Below are positions 1 through 7,374 of a stretch of 64,000 nucleotides of DNA, piece after piece. A program made the translations under genes and the position numbers. Position 1 is the stretch's first letter. Every line of letters starts with the position of its first letter. The DNA comes from Acidobacteriota bacterium (GTDB lineage: Bacteria; Acidobacteriota; Terriglobia; Acidiferrales; UBA7541), in contig JABCZD010000010.1 of assembly GCA_013289855.1 (NCBI GenBank), positions 62,001 to 126,000 of the forward strand, given 5' to 3'. The notes under the pieces are model-generated. The model searched no databases. It was not told where the DNA came from and was given only the letters and a program-made list of their open reading frames with translations.

Positions 1-60
1 GTCGCGGATGCGCACCTTCGATTTTGGAACGCACAGGAAGCGGTAACGTAGCACTCCAAG

Positions 61-199
61 ACGCTGTGACACCTCGTCCGCACGGTAAGCCAACGGCGCA
101 GGCGGAGGACCAGCAGGGCGCCGGCGAAGGATAGGAAGGCGGAAGCGCCGAAGGCGGTTTCCACGTCGAAGGCGCTCCAGAGCGTGCCCTCGGTTACGC
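61..199 (-). pseudogene. Fragment duplicating the 3' end of the neighbouring MFS gene
   Basis: This stretch matches 1325-1462, which holds the last ~36 codons and downstream flank of the MFS gene at 1353-2546, nearly base for base with scattered substitutions. The codon aligned with the MFS stop (TAA) reads TGG here, so this copy has lost its stop, and nothing upstream of the fragment continues the transporter: the sequence beyond 199 belongs to the DUF5615 gene. I see it as a truncated relic. Its right end lies just before the stop codon of the toxin-like gene, so the duplicated tail and its parent flank the 200-1320 block as direct repeats. Bases 1-60 hold nothing I recognise. Confidence 0.7.
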
Positions 200-203
200 A
201 GTG

Positions 204-536
204 TTAGTCGGCACTCCCAATCTGGATCACTTGACCGGGACGAATATCCTGTAACGCGGAAAGGCACTCCGGGAAGTGCGGAAGCAAATGCTCCAGGCGA
301 TTTGAGGATGAGCGGATTACGACGACGGCGATGTTGCGACCGGATAGATTTTGTTGGAAGCGGAGGTTTGCGTCCACGGTGATAAATACATCGAACTGGC
401 CTTCCGCCAAGTTTAATAGTTGACCATTGCGGATTCCCGACCAGCCTTGCTCCTGAACGGTGGAACACGCGTGTCCGGAGGAGGCCAGATGTCTTTTCAG
501 CGCGCGAGGAGCGCACTCGTCGAGCAACACTTTCAT
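204..536 (-). CDS. DUF5615 family PIN-like protein (putative toxin)
   Basis: A 110-residue protein resembling the DUF5615 (Mut7-C/PIN-like) family, predicted ribonuclease-like toxins usually encoded beside DUF433 antitoxins. The typical N-terminal acidic motif LLDECAP (Asp6) and the central FDVFITVD segment (Asp49, Asp55) are present; these are the likely metal-binding acids of the PIN-like fold. The gene starts inside the end of the upstream DUF433 gene with a 4-bp ATGA overlap, so the two are translationally coupled. Toxin activity is inferred from family and arrangement only. Confidence 0.85.
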   Translation of the reverse strand: MKVLLDECAPRALKRHLASSGHACSTVQEQGWSGIRNGQLLNLAEGQFDVFITVDANLRFQQNLSGRNIAVVVIRSSSNRLEHLLPHFPECLSALQDIRPGQVIQIGSAD

Positions 537-742
537 TTCAATTGTGAGGTGAGGTTAAGACGAGCTTCTTCGATGGCGGCGATGGCGAGTTCACGCGAGA
601 CGCTCGGGTATTCTTCCAGGAACTGGTCGAGAGTGTCGCCACCGGTGAGGTAGTCGGTCAAAACTTTGAAGGGGACGCGGGTGCCGCGGAACACCGGTTC
701 GCCGCCAAGAATTTCCGGGTCAGCGATGATGACGGATGGCAT
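533..742 (-). CDS. DUF433 domain protein (putative antitoxin)
   Basis: A 69-residue DUF433 protein, a small winged-helix-like DNA-binding family. The diagnostic segment GGEPVFRGTRVPFKVL lies at residues 13-28, followed by a helical second half with an LEEYPSVSRE motif. An AGGAG ribosome-binding site lies about 9 nt before the ATG. It precedes and overlaps the DUF5615 gene, the standard antitoxin-first order. By family it should bind its own promoter and neutralise the PIN-like partner; nothing in the sequence tests this directly. Confidence 0.85.
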   Translation of the reverse strand: MPSVIIADPEILGGEPVFRGTRVPFKVLTDYLTGGDTLDQFLEEYPSVSRELAIAAIEEARLNLTSQLK

Positions 743-795
743 CTGAGCGGCTCCTGGTTTGATTGTAGCAGCCTAGGCGCGGAGCAGGACTCTTT

Positions 796-1254
796 TTAGT
801 GAGGCGCGTGCAGCCCTCGGTCCCTGAACTGGAAGTAATCTAACAAATTCAGGACTCCCACGGCGATAAACGCCAAGTAAGCGATAGGGGTCGCTTTATC
901 AATCGCGAGCAAGGCGAAAGCACCCACGATGAGAAAGAAAGATACAATCCGCAGCCAAATCGGAGGTTGATTGAACGCTAGGTCGCGCTCACGATTGAAG
1001 ACCACCGAGATAACGAGGGCGCCAGCAAAACTTGCAGCAATAGCAATCGCCAGCGGCCATTGCAGTGCCTTTGATCCAAAACCCATGGCTAAACCAAAAC
1101 CCAGTCCGCTCAAGGCCCAAATCAAAATGCTTGCAGGCAAGATGACAGGCTTAAGGTTGGCAGCCTTTCTCTTACGGCTCTCCCAAATCAACATCCAGCC
1201 GCCCCAAAATATCGAACTAAAACCGACATCCACCCATTCCCGCATCGTTCCCAT
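796..1254 (-). CDS. Integral membrane protein of unknown function
   Basis: A 152-residue protein with four or five hydrophobic segments (around residues 10-25, 40-60, 67-86, 100-118 and 123-140) and charged loops such as ESRKRK near residue 27. I do not recognise a family. It lies between the DUF433/DUF5615 pair and the MFS gene, on the same strand, and sits inside the block bounded by the duplicated MFS tail, so it may have arrived or been rearranged together with the toxin-antitoxin-like pair. It might also be an unrelated small membrane protein. Confidence 0.55.
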   Translation of the reverse strand: MGTMREWVDVGFSSIFWGGWMLIWESRKRKAANLKPVILPASILIWALSGLGFGLAMGFGSKALQWPLAIAIAASFAGALVISVVFNRERDLAFNQPPIWLRIVSFFLIVGAFALLAIDKATPIAYLAFIAVGVLNLLDYFQFRDRGLHAPH

Positions 1255-1324
1255 CTTTTTTCAGTGCCTCAGCGACACCAAATTATCAACATCAATAGAT
1301 TAATTCAACCGTTAAGGGTCCATC

Positions 1325-1462
1325 GATGCTGTCACTTCGTTCGCGCGGAAAGTTAACGGCGCAGGCGGAGGATTAGTAGGGCGCCGACGAAGGATAGGAA
1401 GGCGGAAGCGCCGAAGGCGGTTTGCACGTTGAAGGCGCTCCAGAGCGCGCCAACCGTTACGC
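1325..1462. repeat. Direct repeat, right copy (3' end of MFS gene and flank)
   Basis: Partner of the diverged copy at 61-199. It covers the MFS stop codon at 1353-1355, ~36 upstream codons and ~28 bp downstream. Both copies lie in the same orientation about 1.26 kb apart and bracket the DUF5615, DUF433 and membrane-protein genes. Confidence 0.7.
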
Positions 1463-2546
1463 TGGAGATTAAGTCGCCGACGGCGTTTACGGCGGCGAGC
1501 GTGCCGAAGGCCATGCCATGCTGTTCTTTGGGAACGAATTCGGCGGCCAGGGAATCTTCGAGGGCGTCTTCGGTGCCTTTGTAAAGTCCGGCGAGGATGA
1601 AGATCACGGCCAGCAGGACGAGCGATTGCGTGCCGGTGCAAAGAAGAATCGCGGCGATGCCCGCTACCGCGTAGCCCGCGGCTAAAACATATTTGCGTTG
1701 GGGCAGGAAATCACTGAGCCAGCCGCTGAGGTACGCCGAGCCCGCGTTGAAAATATTGTGGAGGGTGTAGAGCGCGACGGCGAGACTCGCGGCGCGCGCG
1801 GGTCCGTGTGCCGGCGTCAAGGCTCGCGACGCGTACAGGATTAGCAGTGTGTGCGAGAAATCGCCTGCGCCAAAAACTCCAACGCCGAGCAGCATTCGGC
1901 GGAAGGAAACGGGTAGCGTGCGCAATCCGGTGAGAAACGATTGACGCGCTTTCGCGGCGATGGGGCGTTCGCGAACCAGCAACGCGAAGATTGCCACCGC
2001 TAACAATCCGGGAATCAGCGTGTATAGAAAAACTTTGCGATAGGAATGTCCCGTAACGTTGAGCAGCCACAGCGCGGTTAGGGGCCCGGCGATGGCGCCG
2101 ACGGTGTCCATCAGGCGCTCGAAGCCGAAGGCGCGGCCGTAGGCGCCGGGAGGGACGTCCGCGGCGAGCAAAGCTTTTTTCGATGGCGAACGCACGCCGC
2201 GGCCCAGCCAGGCCAGCACGCGGCCGAACAAAACGTCGTAGGCTTGCGTGGCGAAGGCGAAGGAGCCTGTGGCCAACGCGGTGACGGCGTAGCCAAAAAT
2301 TACCAGCGGTTTGCGCTTTTGCAAACGATCCGTCAGGTGGCCGGCCCAGAGTTTTGTGAAACTGGAAAGGCCGTCGGAGATGCCCTCGATTGCGCCTAGC
2401 CAGGCGGGGCCTGCGCCGATGATCGCTAAAAACGCGGGCAGCACCGCGGTGGCGGTCTCGTGGCTCCAGTCGCTGAAGAGGCTGGTTAGGCCGACGCCTA
2501 GGACGGTGCGGTTTAACCAGGGAGTTTTGGCTGGTGTTGGTTCCAT
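1353..2546 (-). CDS. Major facilitator superfamily transporter
   Basis: A ~397-residue MFS permease, length typical for a 12-helix transporter. Family features include an early GLTSLFSDWSHE segment in helix 1, the loop 2-3 signature GHLTDRLQKRKP (MFS motif A, near residues 71-82) and the stretch GRGVRSPSKKALLAADVPP after helix 4, characteristic of a multidrug-efflux-like subgroup common in soil bacteria. The ATG at 2546 was chosen over an in-frame TTG at 2564; neither has a clear Shine-Dalgarno. Substrate unknown. The 3' end of this gene is duplicated at 61-199. Confidence 0.85.
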   Translation of the reverse strand: MEPTPAKTPWLNRTVLGVGLTSLFSDWSHETATAVLPAFLAIIGAGPAWLGAIEGISDGLSSFTKLWAGHLTDRLQKRKPLVIFGYAVTALATGSFAFATQAYDVLFGRVLAWLGRGVRSPSKKALLAADVPPGAYGRAFGFERLMDTVGAIAGPLTALWLLNVTGHSYRKVFLYTLIPGLLAVAIFALLVRERPIAAKARQSFLTGLRTLPVSFRRMLLGVGVFGAGDFSHTLLILYASRALTPAHGPARAASLAVALYTLHNIFNAGSAYLSGWLSDFLPQRKYVLAAGYAVAGIAAILLCTGTQSLVLLAVIFILAGLYKGTEDALEDSLAAEFVPKEQHGMAFGTLAAVNAVGDLISSVTVGALWSAFNVQTAFGASAFLSFVGALLILRLRR

Positions 2547-2603
2547 ATCGCAGGCGAATGTCAAAGACTAAGGATTGCCAAGAACATTATGCCCGGGCGA
2601 GCT

Positions 2604-2630
2604 GGGGCGCAACATGTTGCGCCCCTACAA
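2604..2630. repeat. Short perfect palindrome with TACAA flank
   Basis: A 22-bp perfect palindrome centred on ACATGT with GGGGCGC arms, immediately followed by TACAA. It lies between the MFS gene and the DUF190 gene and belongs to the window-wide family of palindromes followed by a CTACAA-like word. Confidence 0.6.
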
Positions 2631-2668
2631 AGTAAAAAACATTCGCGTTGCGGCAAGTTCGTTAGGGA

Positions 2669-3028
2669 TCATTTTTTTGCCACGCGGTAGAGGATTACGC
2701 GGACTTTTTCCAGCGTGATCAGGCCGCCTTCGATCATTTCGTCGAGGCGGGGCAGGATGGCGTCGATGCGCTCTTGCGATTCGATGACCTCGACTACGAT
2801 AGGCAAGTCGCTCGAGAGGCGCAGGATTTTGTCCGTGTGGTAGACGCTGGAGGCGCCGAAGCCCGCGACGCCGCGCAGGACGGTGGCGCCGGAAAAATGT
2901 TCCTTGCGCAGCATTTCGACGATAGCCTCGGGAAGCGGCTTGCCGTGCCATTTATCGGATTCACCGAGGTGGATGCGCATCAGCGTGCGTTCGCCTTCAA
3001 ATTTTTCGTGTGTTTTTTCGTGGCTCAT
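2669..3028 (-). CDS. DUF190 family protein, partner of the fluoride channel
   Basis: A 119-residue DUF190 protein (COG1993, PII-like ferredoxin-like fold) often encoded with crcB. Recognisable blocks are LMRIHLGESDKWHGKPL near the N terminus, HFSGATVLRGVAGFG in the centre and the LPIVVEVIESQERI strand-helix. The ATG at 3028 is preceded by AGGAG at ideal spacing; a longer in-frame extension to 3088 would overlap crcB and lacks support. It starts 11 bp inside the end of crcB, so both are probably read from one riboswitch-controlled transcript. A role in fluoride resistance is inferred from context; the biochemical function of DUF190 is not known to me. Confidence 0.88.
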   Translation of the reverse strand: MSHEKTHEKFEGERTLMRIHLGESDKWHGKPLPEAIVEMLRKEHFSGATVLRGVAGFGASSVYHTDKILRLSSDLPIVVEVIESQERIDAILPRLDEMIEGGLITLEKVRVILYRVAKK

Positions 3029-3038
3029 AAAAAAACTC

Positions 3039-3404
3039 CTAAATTTTGTTGGCCAGGCGAATGCCCGCGACGGAGAGGAGCACGCCAATCACCACGCTGG
3101 CGCTGATGTACGCGGTGGCGCGAACCCACGCGCCTTCTTCGAGCATCTTGGCGGTTTCCCAGCCGAAGCTGGAAAACGTGGTGTAGCCGCCGAAAAAGCC
3201 CACGGCGATGGCCATGCGCAAGTCCGGCGAGATCACCATGCGGTTCAGCGTGAACTGGCCGATCAAACCGAGCAGGAAGCAGCCGGTGAGATTAATCAGC
3301 AAGGTGCCGTAGGGAAAACCGCCACGGACCTGCACTACGCCTTGCAATCCGTAGCGCGCCAGCGTGCCGATGGCGCCGAAAATCGCAATCAAAGTAAGTC
3401 GCAA
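3039..3404 (-). CDS. crcB: Fluoride ion channel CrcB/Fluc
   Basis: A 121-residue four-helix membrane protein of the Fluc family, which forms dual-topology dimers that export fluoride passively. Family motifs are present: GGFPYGTLLINLTGCFLLG around residues 27-45 with the polar-track Asn, and FFGGYTTFSSFGWET around residues 70-84, the conserved phenylalanine/threonine fluoride pathway. The start is TTG at 3404, with a GGAG-like site a few bases upstream. Regulation is unusually clear: a fluoride riboswitch and terminator occupy the leader (3486-3571), with a candidate promoter at 3593-3621. The next gene, DUF190, overlaps its 3' end. Confidence 0.95.
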   Translation of the reverse strand: MRLTLIAIFGAIGTLARYGLQGVVQVRGGFPYGTLLINLTGCFLLGLIGQFTLNRMVISPDLRMAIAVGFFGGYTTFSSFGWETAKMLEEGAWVRATAYISASVVIGVLLSVAGIRLANKI

Positions 3405-3485
3405 GTTTGCTCCGATCCGTTGCCGGGTGGCGCCGCACGAGTGCCCTGCGCGTCGTGTGAAACTATGGAGTGGTCACCCGCAAAC

Positions 3486-3520
3486 AAAAAAACTCCTGGC
3501 GCCAATTGGCATCCAGGAGT
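3486..3520 (-). terminator. Riboswitch-controlled intrinsic terminator of crcB
   Basis: On the minus strand an 8-bp stem (ACTCCTGG/CCAGGAGT, 3513-3520 with 3492-3499) closes a 13-nt loop and is followed by seven T (3486-3492). The 5' arm includes ACTCC, which can instead pair with GGAGT of the upstream fluoride aptamer, giving a mutually exclusive antiterminator. Confidence 0.85.
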
Positions 3521-3571
3521 CATCAGCCAGCGCAGTTGCGCGCGCCGGCGGTTTTGGCGAACTCCATCGCC
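3516..3571 (-). promoter_or_regulatory. Fluoride riboswitch (crcB motif)
   Basis: The minus strand reads GGCGATGGAGTTCGCC (3556-3571), then AAAACCGCC, a GC-rich hairpin, and CTGATG (3521-3526) followed by ACTCC. These are the conserved elements of the crcB/fluoride RNA: the first stem-loop, the A-rich joint, the CUGAUG box and a pseudoknot, here GGAGT with ACTCC. The position, 112 nt or more before crcB and fused to a terminator, fits a fluoride-ON switch in which fluoride stabilises the pseudoknot and blocks termination. Confidence 0.92.
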
Positions 3572-3592
3572 ATTCATATTGCGATCGGTGAA

Positions 3593-3621
3593 ATTCTATC
3601 CTCGTATGGAGGACGGCGCAA
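3593..3621 (-). promoter_or_regulatory. Candidate sigma-70 promoter for the crcB operon
   Basis: Minus strand: TTGCGC (3616-3621) and TAGAAT (3593-3598) separated by 17 bp. This would start transcription about 15 nt before the riboswitch aptamer. The -10 matches well; the -35 matches only at TTG. Confidence 0.45.
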
Positions 3622-3632
3622 CCGCTTCTCTC

Positions 3633-3720
3633 CGGTTTCCCTGGTGTTTTCTACCGCGGTGCTGCCTGCTGGAGGTCAGGCAGCACCCACGGAGAAACAC
3701 CACCAACGGCGGTGAAACCG
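3633..3720. repeat. Large imperfect inverted repeat
   Basis: An 88-nt near-palindrome whose core is a perfect 10-bp stem (GTGCTGCCTG 3659-3668, CAGGCAGCAC 3677-3686), extended outward by GGTGTTT/AAACACC and CGGTTTC/GAAACCG arms. It lies between the 3' end of the TonB receptor gene and the crcB promoter. There is no T run, so it may be a palindromic element or an RNA-stabilising 3' structure. Confidence 0.7.
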
Positions 3721-3726
3721 ACAAAC

Positions 3727-6006
3727 TCAGAAGAAATGAAAGTGGTAGCGGACCTGCACGTAAATCTCGCGCGGATTTATGTAGTGTGTGCCGCCGAAAG
3801 TGAAGCTGTTGTCCAGCAGCACGCGGCGGTTGGCCACGTTGAGGCTGGTGACGTTAATAGAAAAGCGCTCGCCGAAATCCTTGCCCAGTGAAAGATCGAA
3901 CGTGGTATGCCCAGGCAAATAGGGACCAGGATATTGCGCGGTGGGATCACCGTTGGTGAAGCCTGAGCCGTAATAAGTGTCGGTGGAAGCGTAGGAGTGC
4001 CACGGCAAGGTGTATTGCCCGCCGATGTGCAGAGTGTTGCGCTGATCGTGGTCCAATGGACCGAATCCGTCGCCGAAAGAAAAATCGGTGAGCCCGCCGT
4101 TGATGGCGCCGAAGCCCAGCGCCGTCTGATTCGAGTAGGTGAGATACACCTGTGCGCGATGGCGAATGCGCGGGGAACGGAGTGTGAGTTCCCAGCCGCT
4201 GATGCGCGCGCCTTGGATGGTGATGGGGAAAAACAGGTCGGAATTATTAAAGTTGTTGTGATCGAAGAAATTGTTCGCCAAGGTAAGGAAGTTATCGGCG
4301 TCCAGGGTCCAACCGCGAAATGGAATGGTAACTCCGAATTGATGCTCTTCGTCGCGTTCACCCTTCAGCGGAACAAAGCCCAGATTTTGGTCCGTGGCGA
4401 ATTGCAGCAGTGGTCCGGAAATAGATTGTAGCGGCGGAGCCTGATAAAACTTCCCGTAGAATGCGCGGAACACCCAATGGATTTTCGGGACGCGCACGGA
4501 AATTCCCACGCGCGGATCCGTGGCGTTTTCCACCGTGGAGACCAGGCCGTTGATGGTATTGACGCCGCCACCGTCAAAATGCGTTTGACGGATGCCGGCG
4601 TTGATGGTCAGCCAGGGGAATGGCCGTATTTGATCATCGAGATACGCTGCGAACAAACCTCCCGTGGGACTTCCCGCGGTAGCGGCCAGGTTCTCGGGGC
4701 ATGCCGCGTTGATAGGATTGCAAGTAAATTGAAAGGTTTGATTGTCCTGTTGAGCGAAGCCGTAGAGCCCGGCGCGCAAATTGTTCCAGTTTTTCACCCA
4801 ATTGACGGTAGCCTGCGCACCTTCGTACTTCGAGGCTCGGCTTTGCGACGTGATGCCTGGAGTATCGAAAGGAGCGCTTTCGTAGTTCACGCTGTTGTAG
4901 TGGAAAAACGGCGAAACGGTGGTGAACAGGCCGGGGCTGAATGTGTGCACCCAGGAAAAGGTTGCAAACGAATCGCTTTCGCGATTGGCGTCTTTGAGAT
5001 ACTCGCCCGCGGTATTTGGATCGTTGGGATCGAAGGGGATTTGATAAAAATCCCGACGCGCCTGGGCCACAAAACGCAACTGATCCTGCGAATTCAAGTT
5101 GTAAATCAGAGAAGTGAAACCCCCGAAACCATTGTCGGCGTCGTGAATGACTGCTGAAGTGGGCGTCTGCAATCCCAGATTGGAGCGATTGCCGTCGACG
5201 CTGCCGTAATACGCGAAACGGTTGGAATGGCCGCCGAAATTTAGTTGATCGTCCGTTTGATAGAAGTTCCCGACCGTGGTCACCAGCTCCGCTTCGTTGT
5301 TGCGATCAAAGCCGGTGCGCGGCGAAACGTTAAAGATGCCGTAGGTGCGGTCGCCAAAGTCGGCGTTGTAACTGCCGCGCTGGACTTCCAGCATCTCGAT
5401 GTCGTTGGGATCGATCTGCGGGCCCAGATTGCTTGCGATGTTGGTATTGGGTATGGGCACGCCGTCGATCAGCCAACTCACTTGATGGCCGCCGCGAATG
5501 TGCAGTTGATCGTGGGTGAAATATGAACCTGGCACATAGTCGGTGATCATCGCCAGACTGTTAGTAAGCGAAGCGCCGGGGGTTGTCTCGATTTTCTCGC
5601 GGTCGACGAGCGTGGTGGGGGTCACGGATTCGGCCTGCGCCGGACCGGCATCGGCGGTGACGGTAACCGACTGGTTCTGCGGCGCCACATGCAATTCAAA
5701 ATGCAGCACTGGCGCGCTACCGGAGAGCACGCCGAAATCCTGCACCTCGGTGACGAATCCCGGGTCGCTCACGGTAACCTGATAGTCGCCCACGGGCACG
5801 GCGTTAAAAAGAAATTCACCGTTAGCGTCGCTTTGTGTGGTGACGGAAAAATCGGAATGTTTCGCTTTCAACGTGACTTGAATATTCGGGACTGGCCGAT
5901 GTTGCGGGTCGTGCACCACGCCGCGGACCGTTCCCAAGACCTCGGCCATCGCGGCGCTAAACATTACCAGCCAGAAGACTGCGGCAACTAGGTATCTAGG
6001 TCGCAT
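3727..6006 (-). CDS. TonB-dependent receptor with carboxypeptidase-regulatory-like domain
   Basis: A ~759-residue outer-membrane receptor. After a signal peptide (MRPRYLVAAVFWLVMFSAAMA) comes a carboxypeptidase-regulatory-like beta-sandwich (GTVRGVVHDPQHRPVPN...FNAVPVGDYQVTV), then a plug domain with QLHIRGGHQVSWLIDGVPIP and VQRGSYNADFG, then a long beta-barrel ending in Phe-Phe. The ATG at 6006 has GAGGAG upstream; a longer form to 6048 is less likely. This type of receptor is greatly expanded in Acidobacteriota. The ligand is unknown, but the upstream Cys/His-rich exported protein suggests a metal. No TonB/ExbBD genes lie nearby. Confidence 0.9.
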   Translation of the reverse strand: MRPRYLVAAVFWLVMFSAAMAEVLGTVRGVVHDPQHRPVPNIQVTLKAKHSDFSVTTQSDANGEFLFNAVPVGDYQVTVSDPGFVTEVQDFGVLSGSAPVLHFELHVAPQNQSVTVTADAGPAQAESVTPTTLVDREKIETTPGASLTNSLAMITDYVPGSYFTHDQLHIRGGHQVSWLIDGVPIPNTNIASNLGPQIDPNDIEMLEVQRGSYNADFGDRTYGIFNVSPRTGFDRNNEAELVTTVGNFYQTDDQLNFGGHSNRFAYYGSVDGNRSNLGLQTPTSAVIHDADNGFGGFTSLIYNLNSQDQLRFVAQARRDFYQIPFDPNDPNTAGEYLKDANRESDSFATFSWVHTFSPGLFTTVSPFFHYNSVNYESAPFDTPGITSQSRASKYEGAQATVNWVKNWNNLRAGLYGFAQQDNQTFQFTCNPINAACPENLAATAGSPTGGLFAAYLDDQIRPFPWLTINAGIRQTHFDGGGVNTINGLVSTVENATDPRVGISVRVPKIHWVFRAFYGKFYQAPPLQSISGPLLQFATDQNLGFVPLKGERDEEHQFGVTIPFRGWTLDADNFLTLANNFFDHNNFNNSDLFFPITIQGARISGWELTLRSPRIRHRAQVYLTYSNQTALGFGAINGGLTDFSFGDGFGPLDHDQRNTLHIGGQYTLPWHSYASTDTYYGSGFTNGDPTAQYPGPYLPGHTTFDLSLGKDFGERFSINVTSLNVANRRVLLDNSFTFGGTHYINPREIYVQVRYHFHFF

Positions 6007-6140
6007 CAGAATCGTTCTCCTCGATTTAAGGGCATAGCGCGCGGCCAAGCCGCGCGGCTGAGGTAAAAGAAAACTGCTGGATTAGCGATAATTCGGCGCG
6101 ACGCGAAGTTGGTGCACGCGCTGCGTGCTAGAGAGAGGCC

Positions 6141-6560
6141 CTATGCGCGAGGAGGAGGGAAGAGCGGATCGAGCGTTACGAAGAAATCGTTCGTCGTTGC
6201 GGCTTGCCGCGCGCGCGCGGCAACTGCCGGCGAGGCCAGCGACACTGGCGCAGGCAAAACATACGCCACGGGAGCCATCGGGGCACCTTCCTGCTGGTCG
6301 CAGCAGGACATGTTGCAATTGGTCATCCCCGAATCGCCCGTCGTTTGGTGATCGCAGTGGACGCTGGTGTCGGAACCGGCGCCTGAATTAGAGGCTGCGC
6401 CACGGTGATGATGTTCAGGCATGGCGCAAAGTCCGTCCTCGCAGCAGGAAGAATTTGCGGGCCAGGCGGAGAGGGCGAGCGGCGCGTACAGGCAAAGCGC
6501 CGCGAAGAGACACAGCCAGACCGCTAGGCGATTCTGCGAGTTTTGGCGACGGTTCGTCAT
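6141..6560 (-). CDS. Cys/His-rich exported protein (putative metal binding)
   Basis: About 139 residues starting at the ATG at 6560. An N-terminal hydrophobic segment (LAVWLCLFAALCLYAPLALSAW) looks like a signal peptide. It is followed by a Cys/His-rich stretch with CCEDGLC, PEHHHR, CDH and CNMSCC clusters plus several Met, resembling copper- or zinc-binding peptides. A hydrophobic Ala/Pro-rich segment and a short tail end the protein. It lies 134 bp upstream of the TonB receptor on the same strand, so the pair may form a metal-handling operon. No enzyme fold is visible. Metal binding is inferred from composition. Confidence 0.6.
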   Translation of the reverse strand: MTNRRQNSQNRLAVWLCLFAALCLYAPLALSAWPANSSCCEDGLCAMPEHHHRGAASNSGAGSDTSVHCDHQTTGDSGMTNCNMSCCDQQEGAPMAPVAYVLPAPVSLASPAVAARARQAATTNDFFVTLDPLFPPPRA

Positions 6561-6707
6561 GCGCACTAGTCTGCGAAAAGGTAGTCTACGACAATTCGTG
6601 CTTTCGCGCACGCACGGAGAGTAGATTACCGCCTAAGGTCGTCATTGCCGGGCGCTATCTCTGGCACCCATCTTGACTTGGCGTCGGGCCCGCTCCAGAC
6701 TTCTGTC

Positions 6708-7199
6708 ATGGCACATACGTACATGAAATTTGATTTTGGCACTGACGAGGCGACGGCGCAGCAGGCTCGTCACAAGCTGGATGTGTGGAAGCAGGCCTTC
6801 CGCTTGGACAAGAAACTACAATACAAACTAGACCGCGGCGAAGAGCTGGAAGGCGAAGCCGCGACGCTGGCCGGCGAAGAAGCGCATGACGAGCACAGAG
6901 AAGCAAAATCCGCCGAGAAAAAACACCCGGACAAAAAGCACACCAAGGGCAAGCCCAAAGCGAAGGCGCAGTCCGGGAAACACGACGAAGCGAAAGACGC
7001 CGCCGAGGCGATTTCCGATGGCCGCAACGTAACGCTTCTGGTACGGCTATATTTTTCGTCGCATGAAAAGCTTTCGGAACAGCGCTGGTTCGATCGCATT
7101 CCCGCTGAAGAACCGTTTAAGAGCGCATCGCCGCAAGTAATCAAGCAGGGCGATCCCGAATTTGCAGAGTCCGAGAAGCACTTTTCCGATTTGGGTTAG
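6708..7199 (+). CDS. Hypothetical protein with Lys/Glu-rich linker
   Basis: About 163 residues from the ATG at 6708. Two more ordered ends, MAHTYMKFDFGTDEATAQQARHKLDVWKQAFRL and NVTLLVRLYFSSHEKLSEQRWFDRIPAEEP, flank a charged low-complexity middle rich in Lys, Glu, His and Ala. The middle is probably flexible. I recognise no family and see no signal peptide. The ends contain aromatic and charged residues typical of a small folded domain interrupted by a variable linker. It stands alone ahead of the E1 gene. Confidence 0.6.
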   Translation: MAHTYMKFDFGTDEATAQQARHKLDVWKQAFRLDKKLQYKLDRGEELEGEAATLAGEEAHDEHREAKSAEKKHPDKKHTKGKPKAKAQSGKHDEAKDAAEAISDGRNVTLLVRLYFSSHEKLSEQRWFDRIPAEEPFKSASPQVIKQGDPEFAESEKHFSDLG

Positions 7200-7374
7200 T
7201 GACCGAACGTAGTGACCGAGTGTTCGTGACAAAGTCCGTGACAGAACCGCGCCAAATTGGACGTTGCAAGCGCGGTGCCGTCCGCGCGGGAAAGCCCGCG
7301 TGCGGCCGGGATATCCGATATAATCCAAGTTTGTCCCTGAGTTGGTAGCATTCTTCCGCACGAGGACTGAACGA

